This document shows positions 26,072 to 35,444 of a DNA stretch of 64,000 bases, one piece after another; positions within the stretch are counted from its first letter, which is position 1, and the number at the start of each line of letters is the position of its first letter. The notes beneath the pieces were generated by a model. It did not search any database. It had not been told where the DNA came from and saw nothing but the letters and a program-made list of their open reading frames with translations. The translations under genes and the position numbers were made by a program. This DNA comes from Kerstersia gyiorum (GTDB lineage Bacteria > Pseudomonadota > Gammaproteobacteria > Burkholderiales > Burkholderiaceae_B). Where the stretch lies: assembly GCF_004216755.1 (NCBI RefSeq), contig NZ_SGWZ01000008.1, forward strand, positions 62,001 to 126,000, written 5' to 3'.

Positions 26072-26974
26072 TCAGCTGGATTTCTTTTCGCCGCCCAGGG
26101 CGTCCACCAGCGCGGTCACCAACTTGGCCAGTTCCCCGGTCATCAGCGTCATGTCGGCATCGAAGCGTTCATCTTCCGCCATGCCGGCAGCTTCGCTGTT
26201 TTCGGCCAGGACGTCCAGCGGTGCAACCCGCTTGATGTCCAGCGCGTCGGTGAGGACGAAGGACACGCGGTCTTCCCAGGTCAGGGCCAGGCGCGTGCAT
26301 TGTTTGCCGCTGGCGATATGGCGGCGCAGTTCCTCGGGCTCGGGGGCGTGCTTGACATAGCGCACGGCCGCCTTGCCGTCGCCGGCGGCGCGCAGTTCGG
26401 TGTCCTGGTCAATGGTGAAGCCGGCAGGGGCTTCGTCGTCGGCCAGCCAGCTGGTCATGGCTGCGCCAGGGGATTGCTCCACATACAGGGGCTCGGCAGG
26501 GAAGGGGCTGAGGGTTTTGGCCAGCAGGCCCAGGGCTTCGTCGGCCTTGGCCGAGGCGGCGGCGTCGATCACCAGCCAGCGGTTCTTGCGGTCGATCCAG
26601 ATCAGCGTGTCGCGGCTGATGCTGAAGGCGCGCGGCAGCAGCTCATCGTAAATGCGCTCCTTCAGTTCCTTCATCTGCTTGCGGCCCGGCTTGTAGCCCT
26701 GCTGCGCTTCGAAGTCGGCTGCGCGTTCCTTGGCCACCTGATTGACCACGGTGCTGGGCAGCAGCTTCTTTTCCGTGCGCAGCGAGATCAGGATCTGGTC
26801 ACCGATGGCATGGGCAAAGCGGCCGTTTTCACGCACCGGCGTCCAGCCCAGCGTCTGGGGCTGGGATGTGTTGCCGGGCGTGAAAGCCAGTGTGGCAAGC
26901 TGTTCGTCCAGCTCGTCCACACTGGGATTCCAGCTGGCGTTCAGACGATAGAGTTTCAGGTTCTTGAACCACAT
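26072..26974 (-). CDS. rdgC: Recombination-associated protein RdgC
   Basis: 300-residue nucleoid-associated DNA-binding protein forming a ring dimer and modulating RecA. The start MWFKNLKLYRLNASW and the middle blocks GWTPVRENGRFAHAIGDQIL, PRAFSISRDTLIWIDRKNRW and DRVSFVLTDALDIKR are characteristic and collinear with E. coli RdgC (303 aa). The acidic region and EKKSS tail are ordinary. Stands alone and ends at its own terminator. Confidence 0.95.
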   Translation of the reverse strand: MWFKNLKLYRLNASWNPSVDELDEQLATLAFTPGNTSQPQTLGWTPVRENGRFAHAIGDQILISLRTEKKLLPSTVVNQVAKERAADFEAQQGYKPGRKQMKELKERIYDELLPRAFSISRDTLIWIDRKNRWLVIDAAASAKADEALGLLAKTLSPFPAEPLYVEQSPGAAMTSWLADDEAPAGFTIDQDTELRAAGDGKAAVRYVKHAPEPEELRRHIASGKQCTRLALTWEDRVSFVLTDALDIKRVAPLDVLAENSEAAGMAEDERFDADMTLMTGELAKLVTALVDALGGEKKSS

Positions 26975-27076
26975 GGCGCGCTCGCAAAAGTGGGCATTCT
27001 AATACAGCCCTGGCAGACAGGGGGATGGCGGCGTGCTTGCTTGGCTACATCTTGTGTCTGCCGCCTGCATCTGCCT

Positions 27077-28096
27077 TCAGCGGGCAAAGCCCTGCAGCGT
27101 GATCTTGCCTACGGTGTGCCCGCCCTCCAGACGGGCATGGGCCAGGCGCAGGTTGGCGGCATTGATGCTCCCCAGCGATTCCGTCCGGGTGCTCACAATT
27201 TTTCCCTGGTCGGCCAGGGCGGCGACGGCACGCAGGATATCCTGCTGGCGTGCCAGGTCTGCGGTTCCCAGCAGGGAGCGGGTGAACATGAATTCCCAAT
27301 GCACGGACAGGCTCTTGCGCTTGAGGGGCACGATATCCAGGACATCCGGATCGTCTATCAGGACGATGCGGCCCTGCGCCGCGATCAGCGCCTCGATATC
27401 CTCCAGGTAGGCCGCGCTATTCGTGGTGGACAGGACGAATGCCGGGGCGCCCAGGCCCAGGGCGGCGACTTGTGGCGCTAGGGGTTCGCGATGGTCGAGC
27501 ACGTAATGGGCGCCCATTTTTCGCACCCAGTCGATGGATGCTGGGCGGGACGCGGTGGCGATGACGTTCAGGCCGGTCATGGCGCGGGCCAGCTGGATGG
27601 TCATGGAGCCCACGCCACCGGCGCCACCGATGATCAAGATGGCATTGGCCGCGCCGGCGACGGGTTGCTCGACCTGCAGGCGGTCGAACAGCGTCTCCCA
27701 GGCGGTCAGCGCCGTCAGGGGCAGTGCGGCGGCCGCTGCGTCATCCAGGGTGGCGGGGGCATGGGCGGCGATGCGGGCATCGACGGCCTGCAGTTCGGCA
27801 TAGGCGCCAGGCCGGTTGATGGCGCCGGCATAGAACACCCGGTCACCGGGCAGAAAGCCGCTGACCCGGCTGCCGACCGCCTGCACAATGCCGACGGCAT
27901 CCCAGCCGAGGATGCGCCAGTCGCCAGGGGCAGGGCGTGCCGAGGCGCGGACCTTTGTGTCCGCCGGGTTCACGGCAATGGCCCGGACCGCCACCAGCAG
28001 GTCGTGCTCGCCATAGACGGGCGCCGGGAGGTTTACATCGACAAGCGATTCAGGGGAAGAGATGGGCAGGGGACGATTGAAACCGACGGCTTGCAT
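27077..28096 (-). CDS. Zinc-type alcohol dehydrogenase-like (quinone oxidoreductase superfamily) protein
   Basis: 339-residue MDR-superfamily NADPH oxidoreductase. N-terminal GroES-like domain has VNPADTKVRA and LGWDAVGIVQAVGSRVSGF; the Rossmann motif is LIIGGAGGVGSMTIQLARAM (about residue 150). The structural and catalytic Zn Cys residues are absent, so it is of the zinc-independent ZADH2/YogA subgroup despite its database names. The C-terminal block LRLAHARLEGGHTVGKITL is diagnostic for that subgroup. It is divergent from an HxlR regulator with a 110-bp gap, a pairing common for HxlR-controlled quinone reductases. Confidence 0.85.
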   Translation of the reverse strand: MQAVGFNRPLPISSPESLVDVNLPAPVYGEHDLLVAVRAIAVNPADTKVRASARPAPGDWRILGWDAVGIVQAVGSRVSGFLPGDRVFYAGAINRPGAYAELQAVDARIAAHAPATLDDAAAAALPLTALTAWETLFDRLQVEQPVAGAANAILIIGGAGGVGSMTIQLARAMTGLNVIATASRPASIDWVRKMGAHYVLDHREPLAPQVAALGLGAPAFVLSTTNSAAYLEDIEALIAAQGRIVLIDDPDVLDIVPLKRKSLSVHWEFMFTRSLLGTADLARQQDILRAVAALADQGKIVSTRTESLGSINAANLRLAHARLEGGHTVGKITLQGFAR

Positions 28097-28206
28097 CAGG
28101 CACTCCTTTTTTGCGGGAAACAGGGCAATGGAGCTATTCTGGCAATTACCTGCGTTGAATGTAAGAACGCATTTATTTTGTATATAGTGTCTAAAAAGGT
28201 ACTGTC

Positions 28207-28572
28207 ATGGGGCGGATTCCACACCAGGCTTTCAACTGCAGCGCGGGGTGCACCGTCGAGGCGACGCTCAATCTGATCGGCGGCAAATGGAAGGGAGTGA
28301 TCCTCTATCGCCTGTTGGCCGGACAGGTGCTGCGCTTCAATGAATTGCGCCGCCTGCTGCCGAACATCACGCAGCGCATGTTGACCAATCAGTTGCGTGA
28401 ACTGGAGCGCGACGGGCTGATTGCCCGCAAGGTCTATCCGGAAGTGCCGCCGAAAGTGGAGTACCGGCTGACGGATTACGGCCAGACACTGGCGCCGGTC
28501 ATCCATGCCCTGAAAACGTGGGGCGATGCCCATGTCGCAAAAACGGCGGTGCCGCAGGAACAAGCAGTTTGA
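28207..28572 (+). CDS. HxlR-family transcriptional regulator
   Basis: 121-residue single-domain winged-helix protein with the full HxlR signature: CTVEATLNLIGGKWKGVILY, LRFNELRRLLPNITQRMLT, LRELERDGLIARKVY and PPKVEYRLTDYG. Two cysteines sit at residues 11 and 15 (NCSAGC); one corresponds to the conserved N-terminal Cys used for electrophile or disulfide sensing in YodB/QorR-type members, the other is extra. It is likely to control the divergent zinc-type dehydrogenase and the SDR gene 13 bp downstream. Confidence 0.9.
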   Translation: MGRIPHQAFNCSAGCTVEATLNLIGGKWKGVILYRLLAGQVLRFNELRRLLPNITQRMLTNQLRELERDGLIARKVYPEVPPKVEYRLTDYGQTLAPVIHALKTWGDAHVAKTAVPQEQAV

Positions 28573-28585
28573 ACGGGAGCAGGAC

Positions 28586-29302
28586 ATGAAGCTGATGGTC
28601 ATCGGGGCCAGCCGGGGGCTGGGCCGCGCTTTTGTCGAGGGCCTGTGCGATGCAGGCGATACGGTAATAGGCGTCTCCAGGAAGCGGCCCGGCAGCGTGG
28701 CGCTGCCCGATGCGGTGCATCTCGAATGGATAGAGGCCGACCTCAGACAGCCGCTCGAGGCTGCCCGCCAGATCGCGCAGGCCGCGCCGGAGGGGCTTGA
28801 TGTGCTGATCTGCAATCTGGGCGTCTGGGAAGAGGCGGCCTTTACCGAGGACTACCGCTTCCTGGAAACGACCGACGCAAGCGTCGTGGAAATGGTGGAT
28901 ATCAATATCACCGGGACCCTGCTGCTGATCAAACAATTGATGCCCCGGTTGCTGCGTTCAAAGCGGCGGCAATTGATCTTGACGGGCTCGACCTCCGCCT
29001 TGCGCCAGAGCGGCCGGCCCGAAGTTGCCTTTGCTGCGTCGAAATTTGCCTTGAACGGCATGGGTGATGCGTTGCGCGAAAGCTTCCGGGCCGACGGACT
29101 GGCTGTATCGTGCCTGCAGCTGGGCTATCTCAATACCGATGACGGCCTGGCGGTACCACTGGCCGACGCAGCGGCGCGCGGAGAAGGGCAATTGGTGCCG
29201 GTGCATGACGTGGTCAGCATGGTGCGGACCATGATCCATCTGTCGCCAGCCGCCTATATCCGGGAGCTGGTCATGCCCGCGATCGGGGACGCGCGTTTCT
29301 GA
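28586..29302 (+). CDS. Short-chain dehydrogenase-like protein lacking the catalytic Tyr
   Basis: 238-residue Rossmann-fold SDR protein: cofactor loop GASRGLG at residues 7-13, a CNLG motif where NNAG is usual, and the active-site Ser region TGSTSAL near residue 135. At the YxxxK position the residues are Phe149 and Lys153 (VAFAASKFAL, codon TTT at 29030-29032), so the catalytic Tyr is replaced by Phe. Such proteins may be inactive reductases, or sensors similar to NmrA, or use other chemistry; this is inference. GGGAGCAGGA lies before ATG 28586. The gene follows hxlR by 13 bp and is probably in the same transcript. Confidence 0.83.
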   Translation: MKLMVIGASRGLGRAFVEGLCDAGDTVIGVSRKRPGSVALPDAVHLEWIEADLRQPLEAARQIAQAAPEGLDVLICNLGVWEEAAFTEDYRFLETTDASVVEMVDINITGTLLLIKQLMPRLLRSKRRQLILTGSTSALRQSGRPEVAFAASKFALNGMGDALRESFRADGLAVSCLQLGYLNTDDGLAVPLADAAARGEGQLVPVHDVVSMVRTMIHLSPAAYIRELVMPAIGDARF

Positions 29303-29339
29303 GCCCGCAGTTGTCCCGGTGCAGGGGCGGCCGCGGCGT

Positions 29340-30851
29340 TCACCCGCCGGCGGCGCGTGCCGGCGTTGTTCCCAGCATCAGGTAGACGGCCAGGGCCAGC
29401 AGGGCGATGAGCGCGGCGGCAGCGGTCAGTACGGTGGAGTGTGTGGCGGAAAAAGCCGTTCGAGCCGCAGCGATGACGGCGTCCGCCTGGTCTGGCGCCA
29501 GTGTCCGGGCGACGAGAAAACTGTTGCCGATGGACTGCGCGGCCTGCTCTTGCAGGGCGCCGGCCAGTTGCGGCGGCAGCACGATAGTGCGGCTGTAGAC
29601 GCTGGCCATGAACACGCCGAACAGCGTGATCCCCAGGCCGCTGCCCAGTTCATAGCCGGTGGCTTCCAGTGAACCGGCGGCGCCCCCCTTGCTGGCGTCG
29701 ACTGCGCCCATGATGGCAATGGAAGAGGCAGTCAGCCCGATGCTGAGGCTCAGCCCCATGACGGTGAGGGCGGCAGGGACCTGCCAGCCGGAATCGTTGA
29801 GATCGGCCTGAGCCAGCCAGGCCAGGGCAAGGGCGGCAATGGCCATCGACAGGCTGGCAACCAGACGCAAGCCCAGCAGGTTGGAGAGATACCCTGCAAC
29901 AGGCCCGCCTATGGCAGCGGCCGCCATGATGGGAATCATGAACACGCCGGCTTGCAGCGGTGTTTTTTCCAGCACGTATTGCAGTTCTTGCGCCAGCGTC
30001 AGTTCCACGCCCGCCAGCGCCCCGCAGGCAACCAGTGCCATGACCATGCCGGCGACGATGGGCGGATGCCGGAACAGGGATAGATCCAGCATCGGCGTGG
30101 CGGAATGCAATTGGGCGCGCGCAAACCAGGCCAGCAAGGCCAACCCGCCCAGCAGCAGCGGCACGGTGCGCGCCAGTGGCTGGCTGCCGGCCATGCCCGC
30201 CTTGAGGCTGTAGACCACGGCAATGATGCCGGCAATGAGAACCAGGGCCTGGCCGATGGCCCAGCTGCCTGCCGTGGTGGCCTCCTGGCGGGGCAGCAGC
30301 GCGTAGGCCACGGACACGACCACCAGCATGATGGGGACATTGATCAGGAAGACGGAACCCCACCAATAGTGCTCCAGCAGCGCGCCGCCGACCAGCGGCC
30401 CGATGGCTGCGCCAGCAGCGCCGACCGTGCCCCACAAACCCAGCGCGATGGCACGTTCCCGCTCGTCCTCGAAGGTTTTGCGGATCACGCCCAGCACGCA
30501 GGGCATGATCATCGCGCCCCCGGCGGCAAGCAGCACGCGAGCGCCTATCAGCATGCCTGGCGTGGCGGAAAACGCGGCCAGCAGCGAAGCGATGCCGAAC
30601 ACAAGCAAGCCTGCCAGCATGATGCGGCGGGTGCCGACGCGATCGGCGAGTGTGCCCATGGGCACCAGCAGCCCGGCCATCAGCAGCGGGTAGATGTCTA
30701 TGATCCAGAGCACTTCTGTGCTGCTTGCGCCCAGGGCCTGGGTCAACGAGGGCACGGCAATATGCAGGATCGTCATGTCGATGATGACCGGCAGGAACGC
30801 CAGCATGACGGCGCACAGGATCAGCCAGCGGCGGGGAATGGCAGAAAACAT
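29340..30851 (-). CDS. smvA: SmvA-like MFS drug exporter (DHA2 family)
   Basis: 503-residue, 14-helix proton-driven exporter. It is collinear with Salmonella/Klebsiella SmvA: IDMTILHIAVPSL in helix 1 (the acidic D1 motif), LWIIDIYPLLMAGLLVPMG, motif A MGTLADRVGTRRIML, GPLVGGALLEHYWWGSVFLI, ELTLAQELQYV and EATGYELGSGLGI. Known SmvA removes methyl viologen, acriflavine and cationic biocides. ATG 30851 starts the conserved N-terminus, since the frame extends upstream without a ribosome site. It is divergent from an AdeRS-like two-component system (261-bp gap), which may regulate it. Confidence 0.88.
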   Translation of the reverse strand: MFSAIPRRWLILCAVMLAFLPVIIDMTILHIAVPSLTQALGASSTEVLWIIDIYPLLMAGLLVPMGTLADRVGTRRIMLAGLLVFGIASLLAAFSATPGMLIGARVLLAAGGAMIMPCVLGVIRKTFEDERERAIALGLWGTVGAAGAAIGPLVGGALLEHYWWGSVFLINVPIMLVVVSVAYALLPRQEATTAGSWAIGQALVLIAGIIAVVYSLKAGMAGSQPLARTVPLLLGGLALLAWFARAQLHSATPMLDLSLFRHPPIVAGMVMALVACGALAGVELTLAQELQYVLEKTPLQAGVFMIPIMAAAAIGGPVAGYLSNLLGLRLVASLSMAIAALALAWLAQADLNDSGWQVPAALTVMGLSLSIGLTASSIAIMGAVDASKGGAAGSLEATGYELGSGLGITLFGVFMASVYSRTIVLPPQLAGALQEQAAQSIGNSFLVARTLAPDQADAVIAAARTAFSATHSTVLTAAAALIALLALAVYLMLGTTPARAAGG

Positions 30852-31112
30852 AAGTCCGGCGTCCGGATAGGGAGGTGAACAGGCCCCTGTGTCTGCGCGA
30901 GGCAGGCGCGGCCTGCGTGGCGGCGGCGCGTCTTTCTGCGGACTGGAAAGGTGAGTCGCAAGCGGGGCGACAGGGCCCGCAACCAGGCCCGAGGCATCGC
31001 CGGCGACCGCACAGACGACGGAGCGGAAGACTGGATTTTGCCGTGCGCGTATGGAATTTTCTTCGAAGTTTTGTGGAGTTATAGTGGAGATGGACAAGAA
31101 ACAACGATACTT

Positions 31113-31858
<746 letters not shown>

Positions 31859-31862
<4 letters not shown>

Positions 31863-32950
31863 CGCGCCACCACGGCCTGCGCCGGCAGATCGTCCTGTCC
31901 CTTATCGCCATGGCGCTGGGCGTTATCCTGCTCTCGGTGGTCGGTTCCTATGTCTTCTATGCGCTGGCTAGCACTTATTCCCCGGACAGCCTGTCCGAAA
32001 CCTGGATGCCATCCGGCATCGAACTGGCCTGGATCGTCGGCACCACGGTAGCTGCGCTGACCCTGGCAGGTACGGTGGCCGTCCGGCTTTCGCGTCGCAT
32101 CCTGACGCCCCTGAACGCCGTCGCGGACGGCTTGCGCGATGTGGCCCAGGGAAAGCTGCAGGCGCGCGCCCGCCTGGACGAACCGGCATCCGGCGAAACC
32201 GCCCAGCTGGTGCGGGACTTCAATGCACTGGCCGAACGCCTGCAGAGTGCAACGCGTGAGCAGGAATTCTGGAATGCCGCTGTGGCGCATGAACTGCGCA
32301 CGCCGGTCACCATCCTGAGAGGGCGCCTGCAAGGCCTGGTCGATGGTGTGTTTTCGCCGGGCACAGAACTGTTCGAAGGTTTGTTGCGCCAGGTGGAGGG
32401 CCTGAACCGCCTGATCGAGGATTTGCGCGTGCTCAGTCTCAACGACAGCGGGCACCTGGAACTCGACCTCGTGCCCAGCGATCTGGCGCATGAGCTGGCT
32501 GACGTGGCCCAGGCATTTTCGGAAAGCCTGGCTGCCAGGGGGCTCATGTTGCGCGTGGACATCCATGCGCCGTTGCCAGTGGTGGTGTGTGATGTGATCC
32601 GCATCCGGCAGGCATTGATGGCCTTGCTGGAAAATGCGCTCAGGCACGCGACGCCGGGCTTGCTGCGCGTGTCGCTGGAGATATCGGCCGAGGCTTGCGA
32701 ACTGCAGGTGGAGGACAGTGGGCCAGGCATTCCGCAGGAAATGGCGGTTCATGTATTCGAGGCCTTTCGCCGGGGCGATCCGTCGCGGTCACGGCGCAGC
32801 GGCGGCAGCGGGCTGGGCCTGGCTGTGGTCCGGGCCATTGCGGAAGTGCATGGCGGCCGTGCCGCCTGTTGGCCGGCTGCATGCGGCGGCACGGTCTTTT
32901 CGTTGCGCTGGCCCGCCGTACGGGCGCAAGCGCCGACGGCGTCCCGTTAA
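31859..32950 (+). CDS. Sensor histidine kinase, AdeS/BaeS type
   Basis: 363 residues. Two membrane helices (about 12-36 and 55-75) flank a very short periplasmic loop (about 20 residues), then HAMP (about 77-130), the H-box AVAHELRTPVTIL with His144, the N-box ALLENALRHA, G1 VEDSGPGI and G2 GSGLGLAVVRAI. EGLLRQVEGLNRLIEDLR is close to AdeS. The small outer loop suggests that it senses membrane stress rather than a large periplasmic ligand. Start TTG 31859 overlaps the regulator stop by 4 bp. The cognate pump is inferred to be the divergent SmvA-like exporter. Confidence 0.88.
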
Positions 32951-32998
32951 GGGGTAAGGGCTGCCGCCAGGTCAGGTCAGGCCGGGCGGGGTGGTGGG

Positions 32999-33946
32999 CT
33001 AGGGCGCCAGCAGGTGCCAGGCCAGGCGTGCGGCGGCGCGCGCGCCGTGATTGTCCACATCGAAACGCGGGTTGTATTCCGCAAGGTCTGCCAGCCTGAG
33101 TTTGCCACTGGCTTTGACGCGCAGCACGATTTCCTCTATCACCGGCAGCGGCACGCCATAAGGAGCGGGTGCCGAGACGCCTGGCATGACGGTGGCGGGC
33201 AGGACGTCCAGGTCAACGGTCAGGTAGACGTGCCGGGCCTGTTCCAGCAAGGCGTCGATATCCGCCAGGCGGGCCTGCAGATGCCGTTCCTGCATGTCGC
33301 TGTCTTCGATCCAGACTGCGCCGATTGCTGTTGCCCGCGCATATAGCGCAGGTGTATTCGCCACACGGGAAACACCCAGGCAGGCATATTGCAGAGGCAG
33401 GCTGTGTGCCTGGCAATGGCGCGCAATCTGGTCGAACGGCGTGCCCGAGCTGCCGGGCCGGCCGGTACGCAGATCGAAATGCGCGTCCAGGTTCAGTACC
33501 AGCACGGGGCCAGCATCGTCCTGCTCCGCCAGCCAGCGCGCCATGCCCTGGAAGCTGCCCCAGGCAATCTCGTGGCCGCCGCCAAGCACGACCGGGCGTG
33601 CGCCCTGGCCTATCAGGGCGGCCAGGCGTGCGCCCAGGCGCTCCTGCGCATCTTCCAGCGCGTCACCCTCGCAGGCGATGTCTCCGGCATCCAGCAGGCG
33701 TTTCAAACCGTGCGCCGGCAGGCCGGCAAGGAAGCGGCGGATGGCTGCCGGGCCAGCGGCTGCGCCGATACGGCCCTGGTTGCGCGCCACGCCCGCGTCA
33801 CAGGCAAACCCGAGCAGGACGGCTTCTCCCGGCGCGGGCGTCCCGGCAGCCGCTTCGACGATATGCGCCAGCCTGCGCGTATCGCCGTATTCGGCACTGT
33901 CATCCCGCGCTTGCCAGAGGCTTGTGTCCACTAGCATGGGGCTCAT
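32999..33946 (-). CDS. hutG: Formimidoylglutamase (arginase-fold), HutG
   Basis: 315-residue dimanganese ureohydrolase. Metal ligands are visible: His125 in LGGGHEIAWGS, Asp154, His156 and Asp158 in LNLDAHFDLR, and Asp245 and Asp247 in TVDLDVLPATVMP. The TGRPGSSGTPF segment and DVLPATVMPGVSAPA are typical of formimidoylglutamase rather than agmatinase or arginase. It would hydrolyse N-formimidoylglutamate to glutamate and formamide, the last step of short histidine degradation. No other hut gene is in the window; it instead ends an amino acid ABC operon (4-bp overlap with the ATPase gene), suggesting histidine or related solute uptake linked to breakdown. Confidence 0.85.
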   Translation of the reverse strand: MSPMLVDTSLWQARDDSAEYGDTRRLAHIVEAAAGTPAPGEAVLLGFACDAGVARNQGRIGAAAGPAAIRRFLAGLPAHGLKRLLDAGDIACEGDALEDAQERLGARLAALIGQGARPVVLGGGHEIAWGSFQGMARWLAEQDDAGPVLVLNLDAHFDLRTGRPGSSGTPFDQIARHCQAHSLPLQYACLGVSRVANTPALYARATAIGAVWIEDSDMQERHLQARLADIDALLEQARHVYLTVDLDVLPATVMPGVSAPAPYGVPLPVIEEIVLRVKASGKLRLADLAEYNPRFDVDNHGARAAARLAWHLLAP

Positions 33947-34779
33947 GCCAGCCCCCCCTGTCCTGCAGTCAGGACTGCCTGGAGGAACTCGCGGGTACGG
34001 GCCTCACGCGGCTGGCTGAAAATCACTTCGGGCGCGCCGGATTCCAGGATGACGCCGCCATCCATCACAGCCACGACGTCAGCCACGTCACGGGCAAAGC
34101 CCATTTCGTGCGTGACCACCATCATGGTCATGCCCTCGCGCGCCAGCAACTTCATGACTTGCAGCACTTCTCCTACCAGTTCGGGGTCCAGTGCCGAGGT
34201 CGGTTCATCGAACAGCATCACTTTGGGTTGCATGGCCAGGGCGCGGGCAATAGCCACGCGTTGCTTCTGGCCGCCCGACAGGCTGGCCGGCATGGCTGCC
34301 ATTTTCTGGCCCAGGCCGACTTTCTTCAGCAAGTCTTCCGCCAGTGCATTGGCCTGCTCGCGTTTCATGCCACGCAGTTTGCGCGGGCCTATCGTTACGT
34401 TGTCTAGGACGGAAAGATGGGGGAACAGGTTGAAACCCTGGAAAACCATGCCAACCTGCATGCGCAGATGGTTCAGCGCAGCGTCGGGCAACAGCTTGCC
34501 CTCGTCCAGCAGGGTCTGGCCGCAGATTTCTATGGTGCCGCCCTGCGCGACTTCCAGCCCGTTGCAGCAGCGCAGCAGTGTGCTTTTCCCTGAGCCGCTG
34601 GGCCCGATGACGACGACGACCTGCGAGGGTTGGACATCGAAGTCGATGCCACGCAGCACGGCATGGTCGCCATAGGATTTATGCAGATTTCGGATCCGGA
34701 TCATTTCCTGCTGCGTACTGACGGCACCCTTTGCGGCACTCGTGGCAGCATTTGTGGCAACGTTAAGGCTTGCGTTCAT
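33943..34779 (-). CDS. Polar amino acid ABC transporter ATP-binding protein
   Basis: 278-residue GlnQ/HisP-type ATPase. An unusual Ala/Thr-rich leader of about 26 residues precedes MIRIRNLHKSYG. Walker A GPSGSGKST (about residue 58), Q-loop MVFQGFNLFPHLSV, signature LSGGQKQRVAIARALA, Walker B VMLFDEPTSALDPEL and the switch His THEMGFA are all present. ATG 34779 overlaps the permease stop by 4 bp; an inner start at the conserved Met is possible. Located cytoplasmic side of the membrane, energising the permease encoded upstream. Confidence 0.93.
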   Translation of the reverse strand: MNASLNVATNAATSAAKGAVSTQQEMIRIRNLHKSYGDHAVLRGIDFDVQPSQVVVVIGPSGSGKSTLLRCCNGLEVAQGGTIEICGQTLLDEGKLLPDAALNHLRMQVGMVFQGFNLFPHLSVLDNVTIGPRKLRGMKREQANALAEDLLKKVGLGQKMAAMPASLSGGQKQRVAIARALAMQPKVMLFDEPTSALDPELVGEVLQVMKLLAREGMTMMVVTHEMGFARDVADVVAVMDGGVILESGAPEVIFSQPREARTREFLQAVLTAGQGGLA

Positions 34780-35444
34780 TGCACCATTCCTCCGGCACGC
34801 AGGCGTTGTTCGACCGCCCGCAAAATCAACATCGTGACAGTGGTCAGGACCAGATAAATCAGCGCCACCACCAGGTACGTTTCCAGCGAGCGATAAGTCA
34901 CGCTGATGATCTTCTGTCCTTCGTGCATCAGGTCGTGGATGGTCAGCAGCGACACCAGCGCCGAGTTCTTGATCAGGGCGATGAACTCGTTGCCCAGGGG
35001 CGGAATCATGCGCACCACGGCCTGGGGCAGTACGATGGCTCGCATCGACATGCCCGAGGACATGCCGAGCGAACGAGCCGCCTCGGTCTGTCCGCGGTCG
35101 ACCGACTGGATCGCGCCGCGCACGATTTCCGAGACATAGGCGCCCGAATACATGGCCAGGCCCAGGACGCCGCAGGCGAATGCCGGCAGCGTGATGCCAA
35201 AGTGCGGCAAGCCGAAGAACCAGATGAACAACTGCACCAGCAAGGGCGTGCCACGGAACAGCAGCAGGTACAGGCTGCACAGGTTGTAGATGACGTAGCG
35301 TTTCGGGTTGAGCCGGCCCACGCCGATCAGCAGGCCGATGGCGCAGGCCAGCAACAGGGCGCAGGCAGTCACCTCGACAGTGACCAGGGCGCCGCTGAGC
35401 AACTCGTTGAAATCAGCGAAAACGGGAGAAAAGTCCAGGTTCAT
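34776..35444 (-). CDS. Polar amino acid ABC transporter permease
   Basis: 222-residue HisM/GlnP-type permease of five helices. EAA loop: EAARSLGMSSGMSMRAIVLP with ALIKNSALVSLLTIHDLM downstream; N-terminal LYLLLFRGTPLLVQLFIWFF is the family signature. A single permease gene in the operon implies a homodimeric channel. ATG 35444 overlaps the binding-protein stop by 4 bp (ATGA). Confidence 0.93.
   Translation of the reverse strand: MNLDFSPVFADFNELLSGALVTVEVTACALLLACAIGLLIGVGRLNPKRYVIYNLCSLYLLLFRGTPLLVQLFIWFFGLPHFGITLPAFACGVLGLAMYSGAYVSEIVRGAIQSVDRGQTEAARSLGMSSGMSMRAIVLPQAVVRMIPPLGNEFIALIKNSALVSLLTIHDLMHEGQKIISVTYRSLETYLVVALIYLVLTTVTMLILRAVEQRLRAGGMVQ

Noticed and set aside
33943..35280. One long ABC ATPase ORF beginning inside the permease gene
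   Set aside because: The part before ATG 34779 is the permease read in another frame; the ATPase starts at the ATGA overlap.
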